From Thermobifida halotolerans (GTDB taxonomy: Bacteria; Actinomycetota; Actinomycetes; Streptosporangiales; Streptosporangiaceae): DNA of 64,000 nucleotides. Numbering within the stretch: position 1 is the stretch's first letter; each line of letters opens with the position of its first letter. Positions 54,748-63,441 of this stretch are shown here, in pieces. Under the pieces are notes generated by a model. The model worked only from the letters and a program-made list of their open reading frames with translations, was not told where the DNA came from and made no database searches. Made by a program: the position numbers and the translations under genes. Location: assembly GCF_003574835.2 (NCBI RefSeq), contig NZ_CP063196.1:4464001-4528000 (forward strand), read 5' to 3'.

Positions 54748-57123
54748 ATGAGCGTCGACCATCCAGCGGAGGAGGGCGGGTACGACCGGACCCCGCCCCA
54801 CGACATCATGGCCGAGCAGTGCGTCCTCGGCGGCATGCTCCTGTCCAAGGAGGCCATCACCCAGGTCGTCGAGATCGTGCGCTCGGTGGACTTCTACCGC
54901 CCGGCCCACCAGACCATCTACGACACGATCGTCGACCTGTTCTCCCGAGGTGAGCCGGTCGACGCGATCTCGGTCAACGCCGAACTCACCAAACGCGGCG
55001 AGATCACCCGGGTGGGCGGTGCCCCCTACCTGCACACCCTCACCGACACCGTCCCCACCGCGGCCAACGCCGGATACTACGCGCGCATCGTCGCCGACCG
55101 CGCGGTCCTGCGCCGCCTGGTCGAGGCGGGCACCCGTATCGCGCAGATCGGCTACTCCGGTGACGGGGAGGTCGACGACCTCGTCGACCGCGCCCAGGCC
55201 GAGATCTACCGGGTGGCCGAGAAACGTACCGGTGAGGACTACCTGCCGCTCAGCGACATCATGCCGGGCGCGCTGGACGAACTGGAGGCGATCTCCTCCC
55301 ACGACGACACCCTGACCGGTGTCCCCACCGGCTTCACCGACTTCGACGCCCTCTCCAACGGCCTGCACCCGGGACAGATGATCATCATCGCGGCCCGTCC
55401 CGCGGTGGGAAAGTCCACCCTGGCTCTCGACTTCGCCCGGGCCGCAGCGATCAAACACCAGTTGACCACCGTCTTCTTCAGCCTGGAGATGGGACGCAAC
55501 GAGATCGTCATGCGGCTGTTGTCGGCCGAGGCGCGGGTCCCGCTGCACACCATGCGTTCGGGCATGATGACCGACGACGACTGGGCGCGGCTGGCGCGGC
55601 GCATGGGCGAGGTCGCCGGGGCGCCGCTGTTCATCGACGACTCGCCGAACCTGTCGATGATGGAGATCCGGGCCAAGTGCCGCAGGCTCAAGCAGCAGCA
55701 CGACCTGAAGCTCGTCATCGTCGACTACCTGCAGCTGATGAGTTCCACCGGCCGGGTGGAGAGCCGCCAGCAGGAGGTCTCCGAGATGTCCCGGTCGTTG
55801 AAGCTCCTCGCCAAGGAACTTGAGGTCCCCGTGGTCGCGCTGTCCCAGCTCAACCGCGGTCCCGAACAGCGAACCGACAAAAAACCCCAGGTCAGCGACC
55901 TACGTGAATCGGGTTGTCTCACCGCCGACACCAGGGTGCTGCGCGCGGACACCGGCGCCGAGGTGACCATGGGCGAACTGTTCGCCCGCGGTGAGCGCAA
56001 CATCCCGGTCTGGTCCCTCGACGAGCGGCTGAGGCTGGTGCCGCGCACCATGACCCACGTGTTCTCCAGCGGCAGGAAGCAGACGTACCGGCTGCGCCTG
56101 GCATCCGGACGCGAGGTCACCGCCTCCGCCAACCACCCCTTCCTCACCCACGACGGCTGGCGGCCCCTGGCCGACCTGTCGACCGGCACCAGACTCGCGG
56201 TGCCCCGGCACGTTCCCGGACCACAACGGACCGACGAACGGCCTGACGACGAAGTTGTCCTGCTCGCCCGGCTGGCTCGACAGGAGGCGGCCGTTCCTGA
56301 CGGGGTGTTCGGACTCCCCACCGGACGCCTCGCGCTCTTCCTGCGACGGCTGTGGGCGGAGGGCGGCTCGGTGTGCTGGGACGAGACCACTGGACAGGCG
56401 CGGATCGACTATGTGTCGGCGGACCGCCGGCTCCTCGACGGCATGGCGCGGCTGCTGCTGCGGTGGGGCGTGGTGGCCCGGATCGCTCCGGTCGCTGACC
56501 GTGGATACCGGTTGTCCGTCGCCGAGGAGGACGATCAGCGGCGTTTCCTGGAGGGGATCGGCGGCGACGGGGCGCAGCGGACGCAGGTGCGTCACTGCCT
56601 GGACCGGCTGCGCGGGCGTGGAGCGGCCCCGGTCCCGGATCCGCGTTCTTCGGGGGTCTGGGAGTTGGTCCGTGAGGCTCTCCGGGAACCCGTGACCGAG
56701 CTGTCCCCCGGCGCACGGCCGCGGGGCGGGGGCGCAACCGCGGGGACGCTCACCCGTGGGCGGAGACGGCTGGGACGGGTCGCCGCGGTCCTCGAGGGCG
56801 CCGACCTGGAGATGCTGGCGGTCAACGACGTCTTCTGGGACGAGATCGCCGAGATCGAGCCGCTCGGTGAGCAGGAGGTCTACGACGCCACGGTGGTGGG
56901 GACCCACAACTTCGTGGCGAACGGGATCAGCGTCCACAACTCCATCGAGCAGGACGCCGACATGGTCATCCTGCTCTACCGCGAGGACGTGCACGAGAAG
57001 GAGTCGCCGCGTGCGGGTGAGGCCGACCTGATCGTGGCCAAGCACCGCAACGGCCCCACGGCCACGGTCACGGTGGCGTTCCAGGGCCACTACAGCCGCT
57101 TTGTCGACATGGCTCCGGGGTAA
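54748..57123 (+). CDS. dnaB: Replicative DNA helicase DnaB containing an intein
   Basis: The hexameric replication-fork helicase. The precursor has 791 residues; removing the 342-residue intein leaves 449, normal for DnaB. The N-terminal domain starts with PPHDIMAEQCVLGGMLLS. The RecA-like domain has Walker A ARPAVGKST (216–224), LVIVDYLQLM (Walker B), and, after the intein, SIEQDADMVILLYR. ATG 54748 follows GGGGGGAA. Longer in-frame openings upstream pass through the DnaA boxes and are rejected. A short hairpin follows the stop (57146–57168). Confidence 0.95.
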   Translation: MSVDHPAEEGGYDRTPPHDIMAEQCVLGGMLLSKEAITQVVEIVRSVDFYRPAHQTIYDTIVDLFSRGEPVDAISVNAELTKRGEITRVGGAPYLHTLTDTVPTAANAGYYARIVADRAVLRRLVEAGTRIAQIGYSGDGEVDDLVDRAQAEIYRVAEKRTGEDYLPLSDIMPGALDELEAISSHDDTLTGVPTGFTDFDALSNGLHPGQMIIIAARPAVGKSTLALDFARAAAIKHQLTTVFFSLEMGRNEIVMRLLSAEARVPLHTMRSGMMTDDDWARLARRMGEVAGAPLFIDDSPNLSMMEIRAKCRRLKQQHDLKLVIVDYLQLMSSTGRVESRQQEVSEMSRSLKLLAKELEVPVVALSQLNRGPEQRTDKKPQVSDLRESGCLTADTRVLRADTGAEVTMGELFARGERNIPVWSLDERLRLVPRTMTHVFSSGRKQTYRLRLASGREVTASANHPFLTHDGWRPLADLSTGTRLAVPRHVPGPQRTDERPDDEVVLLARLARQEAAVPDGVFGLPTGRLALFLRRLWAEGGSVCWDETTGQARIDYVSADRRLLDGMARLLLRWGVVARIAPVADRGYRLSVAEEDDQRRFLEGIGGDGAQRTQVRHCLDRLRGRGAAPVPDPRSSGVWELVREALREPVTELSPGARPRGGGATAGTLTRGRRRLGRVAAVLEGADLEMLAVNDVFWDEIAEIEPLGEQEVYDATVVGTHNFVANGISVHNSIEQDADMVILLYREDVHEKESPRAGEADLIVAKHRNGPTATVTVAFQGHYSRFVDMAPG
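55915..56940 (+). other. Intein within DnaB (residues 390–731 of the precursor)
   Basis: A protein-splicing element of 342 residues. It begins with Cys (CLTADTRVLRADTG, block A) after RESG. Block B is ASANHPFLTHDGW, and it ends with block F/G TVVGTHNFVANGISVHN before Ser of SIEQD. This is the same RESG/SIEQ site used by the cyanobacterial Ssp DnaB intein. The middle resembles a LAGLIDADG/DOD endonuclease, but the motif reads FLRRLWAEGGSV with the usual acidic residue pattern degraded, so homing activity is doubtful. All splicing residues are present. Confidence 0.93.
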
Positions 57124-57145
57124 CCGCGAGCGGCTCGGGAGTCCG

Positions 57146-57168
57146 GTGCTCCCCGCCGTGCGGGGAGC
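57146..57168 (+). terminator. Hairpin after dnaB
   Basis: GCTCCCCGC pairs with GCGGGGAGC (9 bp, 3-base loop) 24 bases past the dnaB stop. It resembles the CRISPR repeat by chance. Confidence 0.5.
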
Positions 57169-57339
57169 GTCGGCGTACTCGCCCCCACCGAGGTGAACCG
57201 TTCGGATCCTCCCCGGCAGAGTGGCGGAGGGCAGAAGCGCCGAGGCGCCGCCGAACACCCGCCGCCGAGCACTGACGCTCACACGGCCGCGGTCGCGCGG
57301 CCAAAGGTGCGGGAACCGCGTTCGCGGTCCACAGCGAGT

Positions 57340-57382
57340 GCGTGTGGGGGGCCGACCAGACACTGGTCGGCCCCCCACACGC
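57340..57382. terminator. Bidirectional terminator, 20-bp perfect stem
   Basis: GCGTGTGGGGGGCCGACCAG pairs perfectly with its complement across an ACA loop. It lies between dnaB (plus) and the small minus-strand gene ending at 57400, so it can end transcription from both sides. Confidence 0.75.
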
Positions 57383-57399
57383 TCAGGCGGTCGGGCTGC

Positions 57400-57624
57400 T
57401 CAACTCCACCGCGCCTGCGGGCGCATACGTCCGGTGCTGTCGGGCAGGAGGACCCAGGTCATTCGCGGCTGGTGCGAGAGGGCCCCCGCCTCGGCGGCGT
57501 CACGCTGCGGCGGCACGAACGTCGCGGTGTGACGCGTGGTACCAGCCACGCGGGTCGGTCGACGACGGCGCCGGGTCTGGGACGGACGGGTGGTCGATGG
57601 CGCCTTGCTCACGGGTCGAGTCAT
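57400..57624 (-). CDS. Small basic hypothetical protein
   Basis: A 74-residue, Arg/Thr/Pro-rich product (MTRPVSKAPSTTRPSQTRRR, then RMTWVLLPDSTGRMRPQARW); family not recognised. Support: GGGGGTG five bases before the ATG on the minus strand, a possible promoter upstream (TTGACT around 57682 with TTAACT 17 bp further), and a strong terminator behind the stop. The composition is biased, so a non-coding interpretation is possible. Confidence 0.45.
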   Translation of the reverse strand: MTRPVSKAPSTTRPSQTRRRRRPTRVAGTTRHTATFVPPQRDAAEAGALSHQPRMTWVLLPDSTGRMRPQARWS

Positions 57625-57805
57625 GACGTCACCCCCTAGTTCAATCAGACGATGAGTCAAGTTAACCTTCCGTTCACTTTCAAGTCAAGCTGGATCTACT
57701 GTGATGTGTAGTGCATCCACTGTGACGGGTAATGTCCGGGAAAACGACGGAGCGCCCGCCGGTGGCGGGCGCTCCGTCGATGTGGACCGCGCGGTGGCCG
57801 GATCA

Positions 57806-58318
57806 CTACTTGTCGGGGAAGATCAGACCGACCACCTCGAGGTAGAGCTGCTCCGGATAGGGGATGAACTCGATCTTGCTGAGGGCCTGGTCCTGACCGG
57901 CGGACTCCATGACAAACGTGCCGTAGCCCAGGAGGCGCCCCAGGAGCGTGCGTTCGAAGCGCATGTCGGTCACCTTGCCCAGCGGCATCATGTTGACCTG
58001 CCGGGTGATCAGGCCGCTGGTTCCGAGCAGACGCGCGGAGGTGATGACGAAGTAGTCGACCGACCACTCCGCGACCTTCCACACGAACCACACCAGTACC
58101 AGCAGCCACAGCCACCAGATGACCGCCAGTACGGCTCCACCCGTCACGATCGCGGTGTTGCTCAGTATTCCTGCGGCGATCAGGCTGCCCAGCACAATCC
58201 CGACCGGCCCCAGCAGAACGGCCGGGTGCCGACGGATCGTGATGACCTGCTGCTCGTGTGGAAGCAGATAGCGGTTGACCGACGCGGGTGCGGAGTCACC
58301 CGGTGTTACGAGCTTCAT
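57806..58318 (-). CDS. PH-domain membrane protein (YdbS-like)
   Basis: A 170-residue protein. A short N-terminal part (NRYLLPHEQQVITIRRHPAV) precedes two hydrophobic segments (LGPVGIVLGSLIAAGIL and VLAVIWWLWLLVLVWFVW) and a bacterial PH domain (DYFVITSARLLGTSGLITRQ, then MPLGKVTDMRFERTLLGRLL and LSKIEFIPYPEQLY). Function unknown. A 55-residue membrane protein gene lies just upstream in the same direction. Confidence 0.87.
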   Translation of the reverse strand: MKLVTPGDSAPASVNRYLLPHEQQVITIRRHPAVLLGPVGIVLGSLIAAGILSNTAIVTGGAVLAVIWWLWLLVLVWFVWKVAEWSVDYFVITSARLLGTSGLITRQVNMMPLGKVTDMRFERTLLGRLLGYGTFVMESAGQDQALSKIEFIPYPEQLYLEVVGLIFPDK

Positions 58319-58333
58319 CCGGGCTCACGCCCC

Positions 58334-58501
58334 TCACAGCAGGATGGTGTTCACGAAAGTGGAGAGGGAGTTGGCGGCGCCACCCAGACCGGCGAAGACG
58401 TTCAGAACCAGGTTTCCCACGGTTGCCGGCTGGGTCAGTAGATAGAAGATGACGAAGGCAATGAGGGCGTACCCCAGCCATTTTTTCAACTTTGCCGGCA
58501 T
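58334..58501 (-). CDS. Small single-segment membrane protein
   Basis: A 55-residue product, MPAKLKKWLGYALIAFVIFY onward, with one clear N-terminal hydrophobic segment and a Gly/Asn/Ser-rich second half. ATG 58501 has GGGGAG seven bases upstream on the minus strand. It lies 15 bases before the PH-domain gene, so the two are probably co-transcribed. Unknown function. Confidence 0.65.
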   Translation of the reverse strand: MPAKLKKWLGYALIAFVIFYLLTQPATVGNLVLNVFAGLGGAANSLSTFVNTILL

Positions 58502-58646
58502 GAACGCACTCCCCACTAGAGCGTGAAGACCCACTGACCCACCACGATTGTTGCATCGGGGACCGGCCGCGTAAAGACAGAGGTCCGTTACCGGCGTGCC
58601 GTCCCAGGTCGTGGGGTTGCGGTCAGGACTGTTCGCGGGGATTTGG

Positions 58647-58871
58647 TCAGCGCTGTTCCGACAGGGCCAGGGCGAGGACCTTCAGGTGCTGACGCGCGAT
58701 CCGCTCGACCAGGTCCGGGCTGGCGTGGCCGACCACGTCCTGCGCGCCGTGCCGCGCGGCGTCGATGCAGCGGGACACGGTGGACTCCGGGTGCACGTCC
58801 TTGAACTCGGCGCTGAGTCGCGTGGCGACGGAGGCGAGGTCGCGCGGGGTCGCGTCGTGCGTCTGGGACAT
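58647..58871 (-). CDS. Small helical protein (three-helix bundle type)
   Basis: A 74-residue product (DLASVATRLSAEFKDVHPES, TVSRCIDAARHGAQDVVG, then LVERIARQHLKVLALAL). It resembles small actinobacterial three-helix-bundle dimerisation proteins. ATG 58871 is preceded by GAGGAG. No function can be given. Confidence 0.65.
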   Translation of the reverse strand: MSQTHDATPRDLASVATRLSAEFKDVHPESTVSRCIDAARHGAQDVVGHASPDLVERIARQHLKVLALALSEQR

Positions 58872-59267
58872 GTCACTCCTCGGGAAGACAAAGAGCGGTC
58901 GCGGCGCTCTGGCGCGCCCCAAGCGGCGGTCGCCGACTCGGGGGCGGGCGTGGTGTCGGTCGGCGCAGTGCGCGGGCGGCTGTTGCCGGGCCGCGGGCAC
59001 CAGGTCAGGTTCTGTGTGGGTGGGTGAGAGAGATCACTGCTTTTCGGTTGGTCAAGTCGGGGATTATTGGGTGTTCGGAACTAGCATCACCACAACGTGT
59101 CACGCGCGTATCTCAAGATGAATTCGAGTGACATAAGAAACTTCCGTCCACGCCACCACCAGAATCACCTCAGGTTTTGGGTAAGAAACCCTCATTCCCA
59201 CTTTGTGGAGAAACAAAACCGGATGTTTCACTACTGATACGGGAGACGGGGGTAGGGGGCCCGGACG
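58872..59267. other. Intergenic region between small helical protein gene and upp
   Basis: No gene supported. The part 59030–59240 is notably AT-rich for this genome (GTTGGTCAAGTCGGGGATTA, then many A/T runs), suggesting promoters or acquired DNA. Confidence 0.4.
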
Positions 59268-59921
59268 TCAGACCGAGCCGTACAGCCGGTCACCCGCGTC
59301 GCCGAGCCCCGGCACGATGAAGCCCCGTTCGTCGAGCTGTCGGTCGACGGCCGCCGTGACCACACGGAGTTGCAGGTCGCTGCGCTCGTCGAGCACCTTT
59401 CCGAGTTCGGTGCGCAGGTGCTCCAGCCCCTCGGGGGCAGCCAGCAGGCAGATGGCGGTGATGTGGTCGGCGCCCCGGTCGACGAGGAGTCTCATGGCCG
59501 CCGCCAGGGTTCCGCCCGTGGCCAGCATCGGGTCGAGCACGTAGCACTGCCGCTCGGCGAGATCTTGGGGCAGGCGGTCCGCGTAGGTGACGGGCTGCAG
59601 GGTCTCCTCGTCGCGCGCCATCCCCAGGAATCCCACCTCGGCTGTTGGCAGCAGCCGAGTCATGCCGTCCAGCATGCCCAGTCCCGCGCGCAGGATCGGA
59701 ACGACCAGAGGAGTCGGGCGGGAGAGCTGTACCCCCGGCGCCTCGGTCAGTGGTGTCCGCACGGTGACCTCGGAGACGCGGACCTCCCTGGTCGCCTCGT
59801 AGGCCAGGAGGGTGACCAGTTCCTCGGCCAGTCGGCGAAAGGTGGGGGAATCGGTGCGCGCATCCCGTAGCGTCGTGAGTTTGTGGGCGACGAGCGGGTG
59901 GTCTGCGACGAAGATCTCCAT
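59268..59921 (-). CDS. upp: Uracil phosphoribosyltransferase
   Basis: Converts uracil and PRPP to UMP in pyrimidine salvage. The product has 217 residues with [20 protein letters not shown], the PRPP-binding loop [16 protein letters not shown] and the C-terminal uracil-binding [17 protein letters not shown]. Full length with a clear ATG at 59921. Confidence 0.96.
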   Translation of the reverse strand: MEIFVADHPLVAHKLTTLRDARTDSPTFRRLAEELVTLLAYEATREVRVSEVTVRTPLTEAPGVQLSRPTPLVVPILRAGLGMLDGMTRLLPTAEVGFLGMARDEETLQPVTYADRLPQDLAERQCYVLDPMLATGGTLAAAMRLLVDRGADHITAICLLAAPEGLEHLRTELGKVLDERSDLQLRVVTAAVDRQLDERGFIVPGLGDAGDRLYGSV

Positions 59922-60231
59922 GGCAGATCAAACTACCGTTTCGGTCCTCCGCTAACACGCCTCCCGGACGAAGCGTTTCTCACCAGGGCTTTCACGAAAG
60001 GTGGTGGCGGAGGTCCGTAGAGTCACCGCGGGAGGGCGCGGCCAACCGGCAGGATCGCGTTCTGCTCCGGATGGGCGGTCCGTTCTAATAGGAGACGTGA
60101 GCGCGGACTTCTACAACGGACAGACCTCTCCAGAGGGAGGGCGGGGCGTGGACGAAGGCGCCCGTTTCGGTGACGAGGCAAGAGACGATCTGCGATTCTG
60201 GTCCGATCAGGGCCAGCCGGGTGGAGCGACG
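59922..60231. other. Divergent intergenic region upstream of the TadA-associated genes
   Basis: The frame of the next gene is open back to 60001, but residues upstream of ATG 60232 lack family similarity. Promoters for upp and the tadA operon are expected here; none is obvious. Confidence 0.35.
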
Positions 60232-60735
60232 ATGACGGAACTCGAACTGGATGACGACGGCTCGGGCGACTTCGCCGCCGTCGCCTACCGCGAAGAAGAC
60301 TACTGGGATGTCGACCTGCTTCCGGTCGCGCTGACCCGCGACATCAGAGGGCTGCTGCACGCGCTGCGCCAGCAGCCGAGCATCAGCGGTGCGATCGGTC
60401 TGGTCTCGGTGGCCGACGACTTCTTCATCCTCGCCCGTGTCTACGGGCGCGACACCGTCAGCCTCTTCCTGTCCGACGTCACGGCCTCAGCCGACTGGAA
60501 GGTCGCCCGCGACGTCCTGGAGTACCTGGACATCGACATTCCTGACGAGGAGGACGTGGACCAGGTGCTGCCCGCGGGCGACATGTCGATCCTGGCCGAC
60601 CTCGGACTGGACGAGATGGAGCTGGGTGCGCTGGCCGGCGATCTCGACCTGTATCCGGACGAGGTTTTGGCCAGTATCTCCGAACGCCTGGGTTTTCAGG
60701 CGGCTTTCCAACGCGCGCTGGATGCGATGGGGTAG
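60232..60735 (+). CDS. tRNA adenosine deaminase-associated protein, paralog 1
   Basis: A 167-residue member of the actinobacterial family found next to tadA. Core segments are RDIRGLLHALRQQPSISGAI, VSLFLSDVTASADWKVARDV and SILADLGLDEMELGALAGDL. ATG 60232 has GGAG upstream and gives the usual family length; the frame continues upstream to GTG 60001 with an unrelated sequence. It is the first of three genes ending in tadA. Role unknown, possibly assisting tRNA deamination. Confidence 0.82.
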   Translation: MTELELDDDGSGDFAAVAYREEDYWDVDLLPVALTRDIRGLLHALRQQPSISGAIGLVSVADDFFILARVYGRDTVSLFLSDVTASADWKVARDVLEYLDIDIPDEEDVDQVLPAGDMSILADLGLDEMELGALAGDLDLYPDEVLASISERLGFQAAFQRALDAMG

Positions 60736-60804
60736 AGCCAGCGCGGTGGGCGTACCGCCCCTGACCGCACGTGTCCGAAGGAGAGCAGTAGACAGGAGTC
60801 CGGG

Positions 60805-61299
60805 GTGCCGGTTTTCGCAGCGGTCTTCTCCCGTTCGTGGGACGGGTGGACGGGGACCGAGGTCGATTTGGCGGATCTCGACGGGATCGACGACGTCGCC
60901 GATCTGATGCGCGACGCCGTCGCGGCCATGGACGCTGACGAGGCCGCCGTGGTGTTGCTGGCAGAGGCCGATGACGAGTGGTTCGGGATCGTCCGGATCG
61001 ACGACAACAACGACCCTCGGGTCTTCCTGTCGGACACGCGGGTGGTGCACAACCACCCCACCGCCCAACTGTTCCTGGAGAGCGACCCCGTTCCGGAAAC
61101 GGAGGAGGAACCGGAGGGCACCGGGCAGACGCCCTACCCCGATCCCGTGGGGGACACCGAACTGCTCGCCGACCTCGGCACCCCGGGCGATGAGTTGCTC
61201 GCGTTGACCCTGCGCGAGGGGCTGCTGCCCGCGGACGCGCTCACCACCGTCGCCGACCGTGCGGGGTTCGCCGAGCCGCTGGACGAGCTGCGGGCGTGA
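60805..61299 (+). CDS. tRNA adenosine deaminase-associated protein, paralog 2
   Basis: A 164-residue protein related to paralog 1: PRVFLSDTRVVHNHPTAQLF and ELLADLGTPGDELLALTLRE correspond to its segments, and the ends DEVLASISERLGF and ADALTTVADRAGF align. A GTG start at 60805 and a stop overlapping the tadA GTG (GTGA) show coupling with tadA. Confidence 0.82.
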   Translation: MPVFAAVFSRSWDGWTGTEVDLADLDGIDDVADLMRDAVAAMDADEAAVVLLAEADDEWFGIVRIDDNNDPRVFLSDTRVVHNHPTAQLFLESDPVPETEEEPEGTGQTPYPDPVGDTELLADLGTPGDELLALTLREGLLPADALTTVADRAGFAEPLDELRA

Positions 61300-61781
61300 G
61301 CACGGGACGGACGGGGGTCGACGCCGCGCTGCGCCTGGCGCTGGAGGAGGCCCGCAGGACCGCCTCCAGCGGCGACGTTCCCGTGGGCGCCGTCGTGCTC
61401 GACCCGGACGGGGCGGTCATCGGGGCCGGGCACAACGAACGCGAGGCCACCGGCGACCCCACCGCGCACGCCGAGGTGCTGGCCCTGCGCGCGGCCGCCC
61501 GGCGGGTGGGGCGGTGGCGGCTGAGCGGCTGCACCCTGGCGGTCACCCTGGAGCCGTGCACGATGTGCGCGGGCGCGACCGTGCTGGCCCGGGTGGAACG
61601 GCTGGTCTACGGCGCCCGCGACGCCAAGGCCGGAGCGGTGGGGTCGCTGTGGGACGTGGTCCGCGACCGCCGCCTCAACCACCGGCCCGAGGTCATCCCC
61701 CCGGACCTGGTCGATCCGCGACTGGCCGACGAATGCGGCCGGCTGCTTGTCGAGTTCTTTGCACACCGCCGTGTCCGGTAG
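61296..61781 (+). CDS. tadA: tRNA-specific adenosine-34 deaminase
   Basis: Deaminates adenosine 34 of tRNA-Arg(ACG) to inosine. The product has 161 residues with the zinc motifs TAHAE (His58, Glu60) and EPCTMC (Cys88, Cys91), and the substrate-loop region VYGARDAKAGAVGSLWDV. The GTG start overlaps the associated-protein stop. Just upstream of tRNA-Ser. Confidence 0.96.
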   Translation: MSTGRTGVDAALRLALEEARRTASSGDVPVGAVVLDPDGAVIGAGHNEREATGDPTAHAEVLALRAAARRVGRWRLSGCTLAVTLEPCTMCAGATVLARVERLVYGARDAKAGAVGSLWDVVRDRRLNHRPEVIPPDLVDPRLADECGRLLVEFFAHRRVR

Positions 61782-61791
61782 AGTTGTCCGC

Positions 61792-61876
61792 GGTGGAGTC
61801 GCATAGCGGCCGAGTGCGCGCGCCTCGAAAGCGCGTGAGGGGAGACCCTCCGTGGGTTCAAATCCCACCTCCACCG
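61792..61876 (+). tRNA. tRNA-Ser (CGA)
   Basis: An 85-base class II tRNA: acceptor GGTGGAG/CTCCACC with discriminator G, anticodon stem CGCGC/GCGCG and anticodon CGA at 61826–61828. A long variable arm (GAGGGGAGACCCTC) and T-arm GTGGGTTCAAATCCCAC follow. No encoded CCA. Confidence 0.96.
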
Positions 61877-61881
61877 CGAGC

Positions 61882-61919
61882 AGAAGCCCCAAGCTGCGAA
61901 GACGCAGCTTGGGGCTTCT
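61882..61919 (+). terminator. Terminator after tRNA-Ser
   Basis: AGAAGCCCCAAGCTGCG forms a perfect 17-bp stem with a 4-base loop, starting five bases after the tRNA. Confidence 0.85.
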
Positions 61920-61993
61920 CTGTGTCACGGGGAGGATTCCGAGCGGCCCCAGCCCAGATGATCTTGACAGCAGCGGGAACCGGAACGCGGTGG

Positions 61994-62906
61994 TTTCTGG
62001 TGTTCGGTGCAAGTGGGTGTTTGTGCTGGGCAGGGGGTCGTGGTGGCGAGGCCGGGTGTGTCGGCGTTGGGGCACCGGCAGGTGCTGGAGAATCTGTGGG
62101 GTGGTGGGCGCACGGTCACCGAGATCGCCGAGGTGTTGGCGGTGAGTGCCTCCACGGTGTGTCGGGAGTTGGACCGTAACCACTCGGGGCGGCACGGGAC
62201 GAAGAATCCTCTGCCGGCCCTGTTGGCGACCGGCGGCGTCGGCGTTACCGGCCGGGGGTCGGGCCATATGGGCGCAGCGGCGGGTGGAGAAGCGGACGCG
62301 GCGGGCGCGGTGAGCGTCGCAGGCAGTCGCGTCAGGTGCGCGCGGGGCGGGGAACAAGTCCTGGACGCGCGGGCTGCGCATTTCGGAGCGGGCGGCCGAG
62401 ACCGCTGACCGGGCGGCTCCGGGGCACTGGGAGGATGATCTGCTGATCGGCTGTCAGGGCCGTTCGGCGATCATCACTCTGGTGGAGCGTCACACCCGGT
62501 ATGTGCCGCTGGGCGCGCTGCCCCACGGGCGTGATGCGGTCTCGGCCGCTGAGGCGTTGACGGGGGTGGCTGAGCGGCTGCCCGGCCATCTGCGTCGGTC
62601 TCTGGTCTGGGACCAGGGGATGGAGATGGCCGAGCATGCCCGTTTCACCGTGGCCACCGGGTGTCCGGTGTTCTTCTGCGATCCGCACTCGCCCTGGCAG
62701 CGCGGCTCCAACGAGAACACCAACCGGTTGCTGCGTCAGTACTTTCCCAAGGGGGTGTTCGACTTCGCCGCCATCGACCAGGGCGGGCTGGACCGGGTCG
62801 CTCGTGAACTCAACACCCGTCCTCGCCAGACTCTGGGGTGGGACACCCCGGCCCAACGCCCCAACCAGTTTCTGGCCACCGGCTAACCCACTTGCACTCA
62901 CCAGTG
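61994..62906 (+). mobile_element. Decayed IS30-type insertion sequence
   Basis: Terminal inverted repeats are visible: CTGGTG plus GTGCAAGTGGG at 61997–62017 and the complement CCCACTTGCAC plus CACCAG at 62887–62904. Between them lies an IS30-like transposase in broken frames. The total of ~0.9 kb is shorter than a normal IS30 (~1.1 kb), so an internal deletion is likely. Confidence 0.65.
62041..62886 (+). pseudogene. IS30-family transposase, frameshifted and internally deleted
   Basis: The N-terminal helix-turn-helix part (LGHRQVLENLWGGGRTVTEI, then VSASTVCRELDRNHSGRHG) is in one frame up to about 62210. The catalytic part resumes in another frame from ~62370 (APGHWEDDLLIG with the first Asp, SLVWDQGMEM with the second, and PWQRGSNENTNRLLRQYFPK with the Glu) and ends at 62886. 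About 100 residues in the middle are missing or scrambled, so the protein cannot be made as one piece. Confidence 0.8.
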
Positions 62907-62921
62907 ACGTCAAGCGGCACG

Positions 62922-63238
62922 CATGGAGCGCCAGAAACTTCTCCAGAGCGATCCCGAGGTTCTGGCGGTTGTGGACGAAAGCGCGCCACTCCGCCATCCA
63001 ACTACTCCCGTTCAGCGCTGGCCTCCACGCCTCTATGGGATCAGGATTTGTCATCCTGGACTACGCGGATGAACTCGACCCTTCACTTGTCTACCTGGAA
63101 GGACGCACCGGAGGAACCTTCCTGGAGAAGCCGGAGGAGCTTGATGACTGCCGAAGGGTCTTCGCCTCCCTCGTGCGTTCAGCCCTTAGTGAGACTGAGG
63201 CACTCAAGGCGCCCAAGAAGCTGCTGACCGAACTTTGA
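62922..63238 (+). pseudogene. Remnant of a DUF5753 (Scr1-type) XRE regulator, C-terminal part
   Basis: The stretch MERQKLLQSDPEVLAVVDES (62922 on) in one frame and LLPFSAGLHASMGSGFVILD, DPSLVYLEGRTGGTFLEKPE in another are the typical C-terminal half of DUF5753-type regulators. The N-terminal HTH is absent, and a frameshift or deletion lies around 62985–63010. The IS30 remnant ends 15 bases upstream, so the insertion probably destroyed this gene. Confidence 0.7.
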
Positions 63239-63293
63239 TGGTGGGGTTCTCGTGGGGCGCCGGGTGTACGGAGGCTTCGGGCCGGTCCCGGAC

Positions 63294-63372
63294 CGGCCGA
63301 CCGGTCCAGGGCATTCCAGCCCAACCCCCACAGCGGGACACCACCGACTGCCGGTGGCCGGTCGAGGCGCCC
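63294..63372 (-). repeat. Dispersed ~78-bp repeat, copy 2
   Basis: The complement of this stretch is about 85% identical by eye to 19691–19768. It lies between the regulator remnant and the EccC-type gene in non-coding sequence. Confidence 0.7.
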
Positions 63373-63441
63373 TTGGCGCCGAGTCCGGACACGGCCCCAC
63401 CCACACGATCGCTGAAGCCCCCACCGTCGATCGACACTGAC

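Noticed and set aside
57146..57168. GTGCTCCCCGC…GCGGGGA resembling a CRISPR repeat after dnaB
   Set aside because: Loop and 3' end differ, there is no second copy at a 61-bp distance, and its place fits a terminator.
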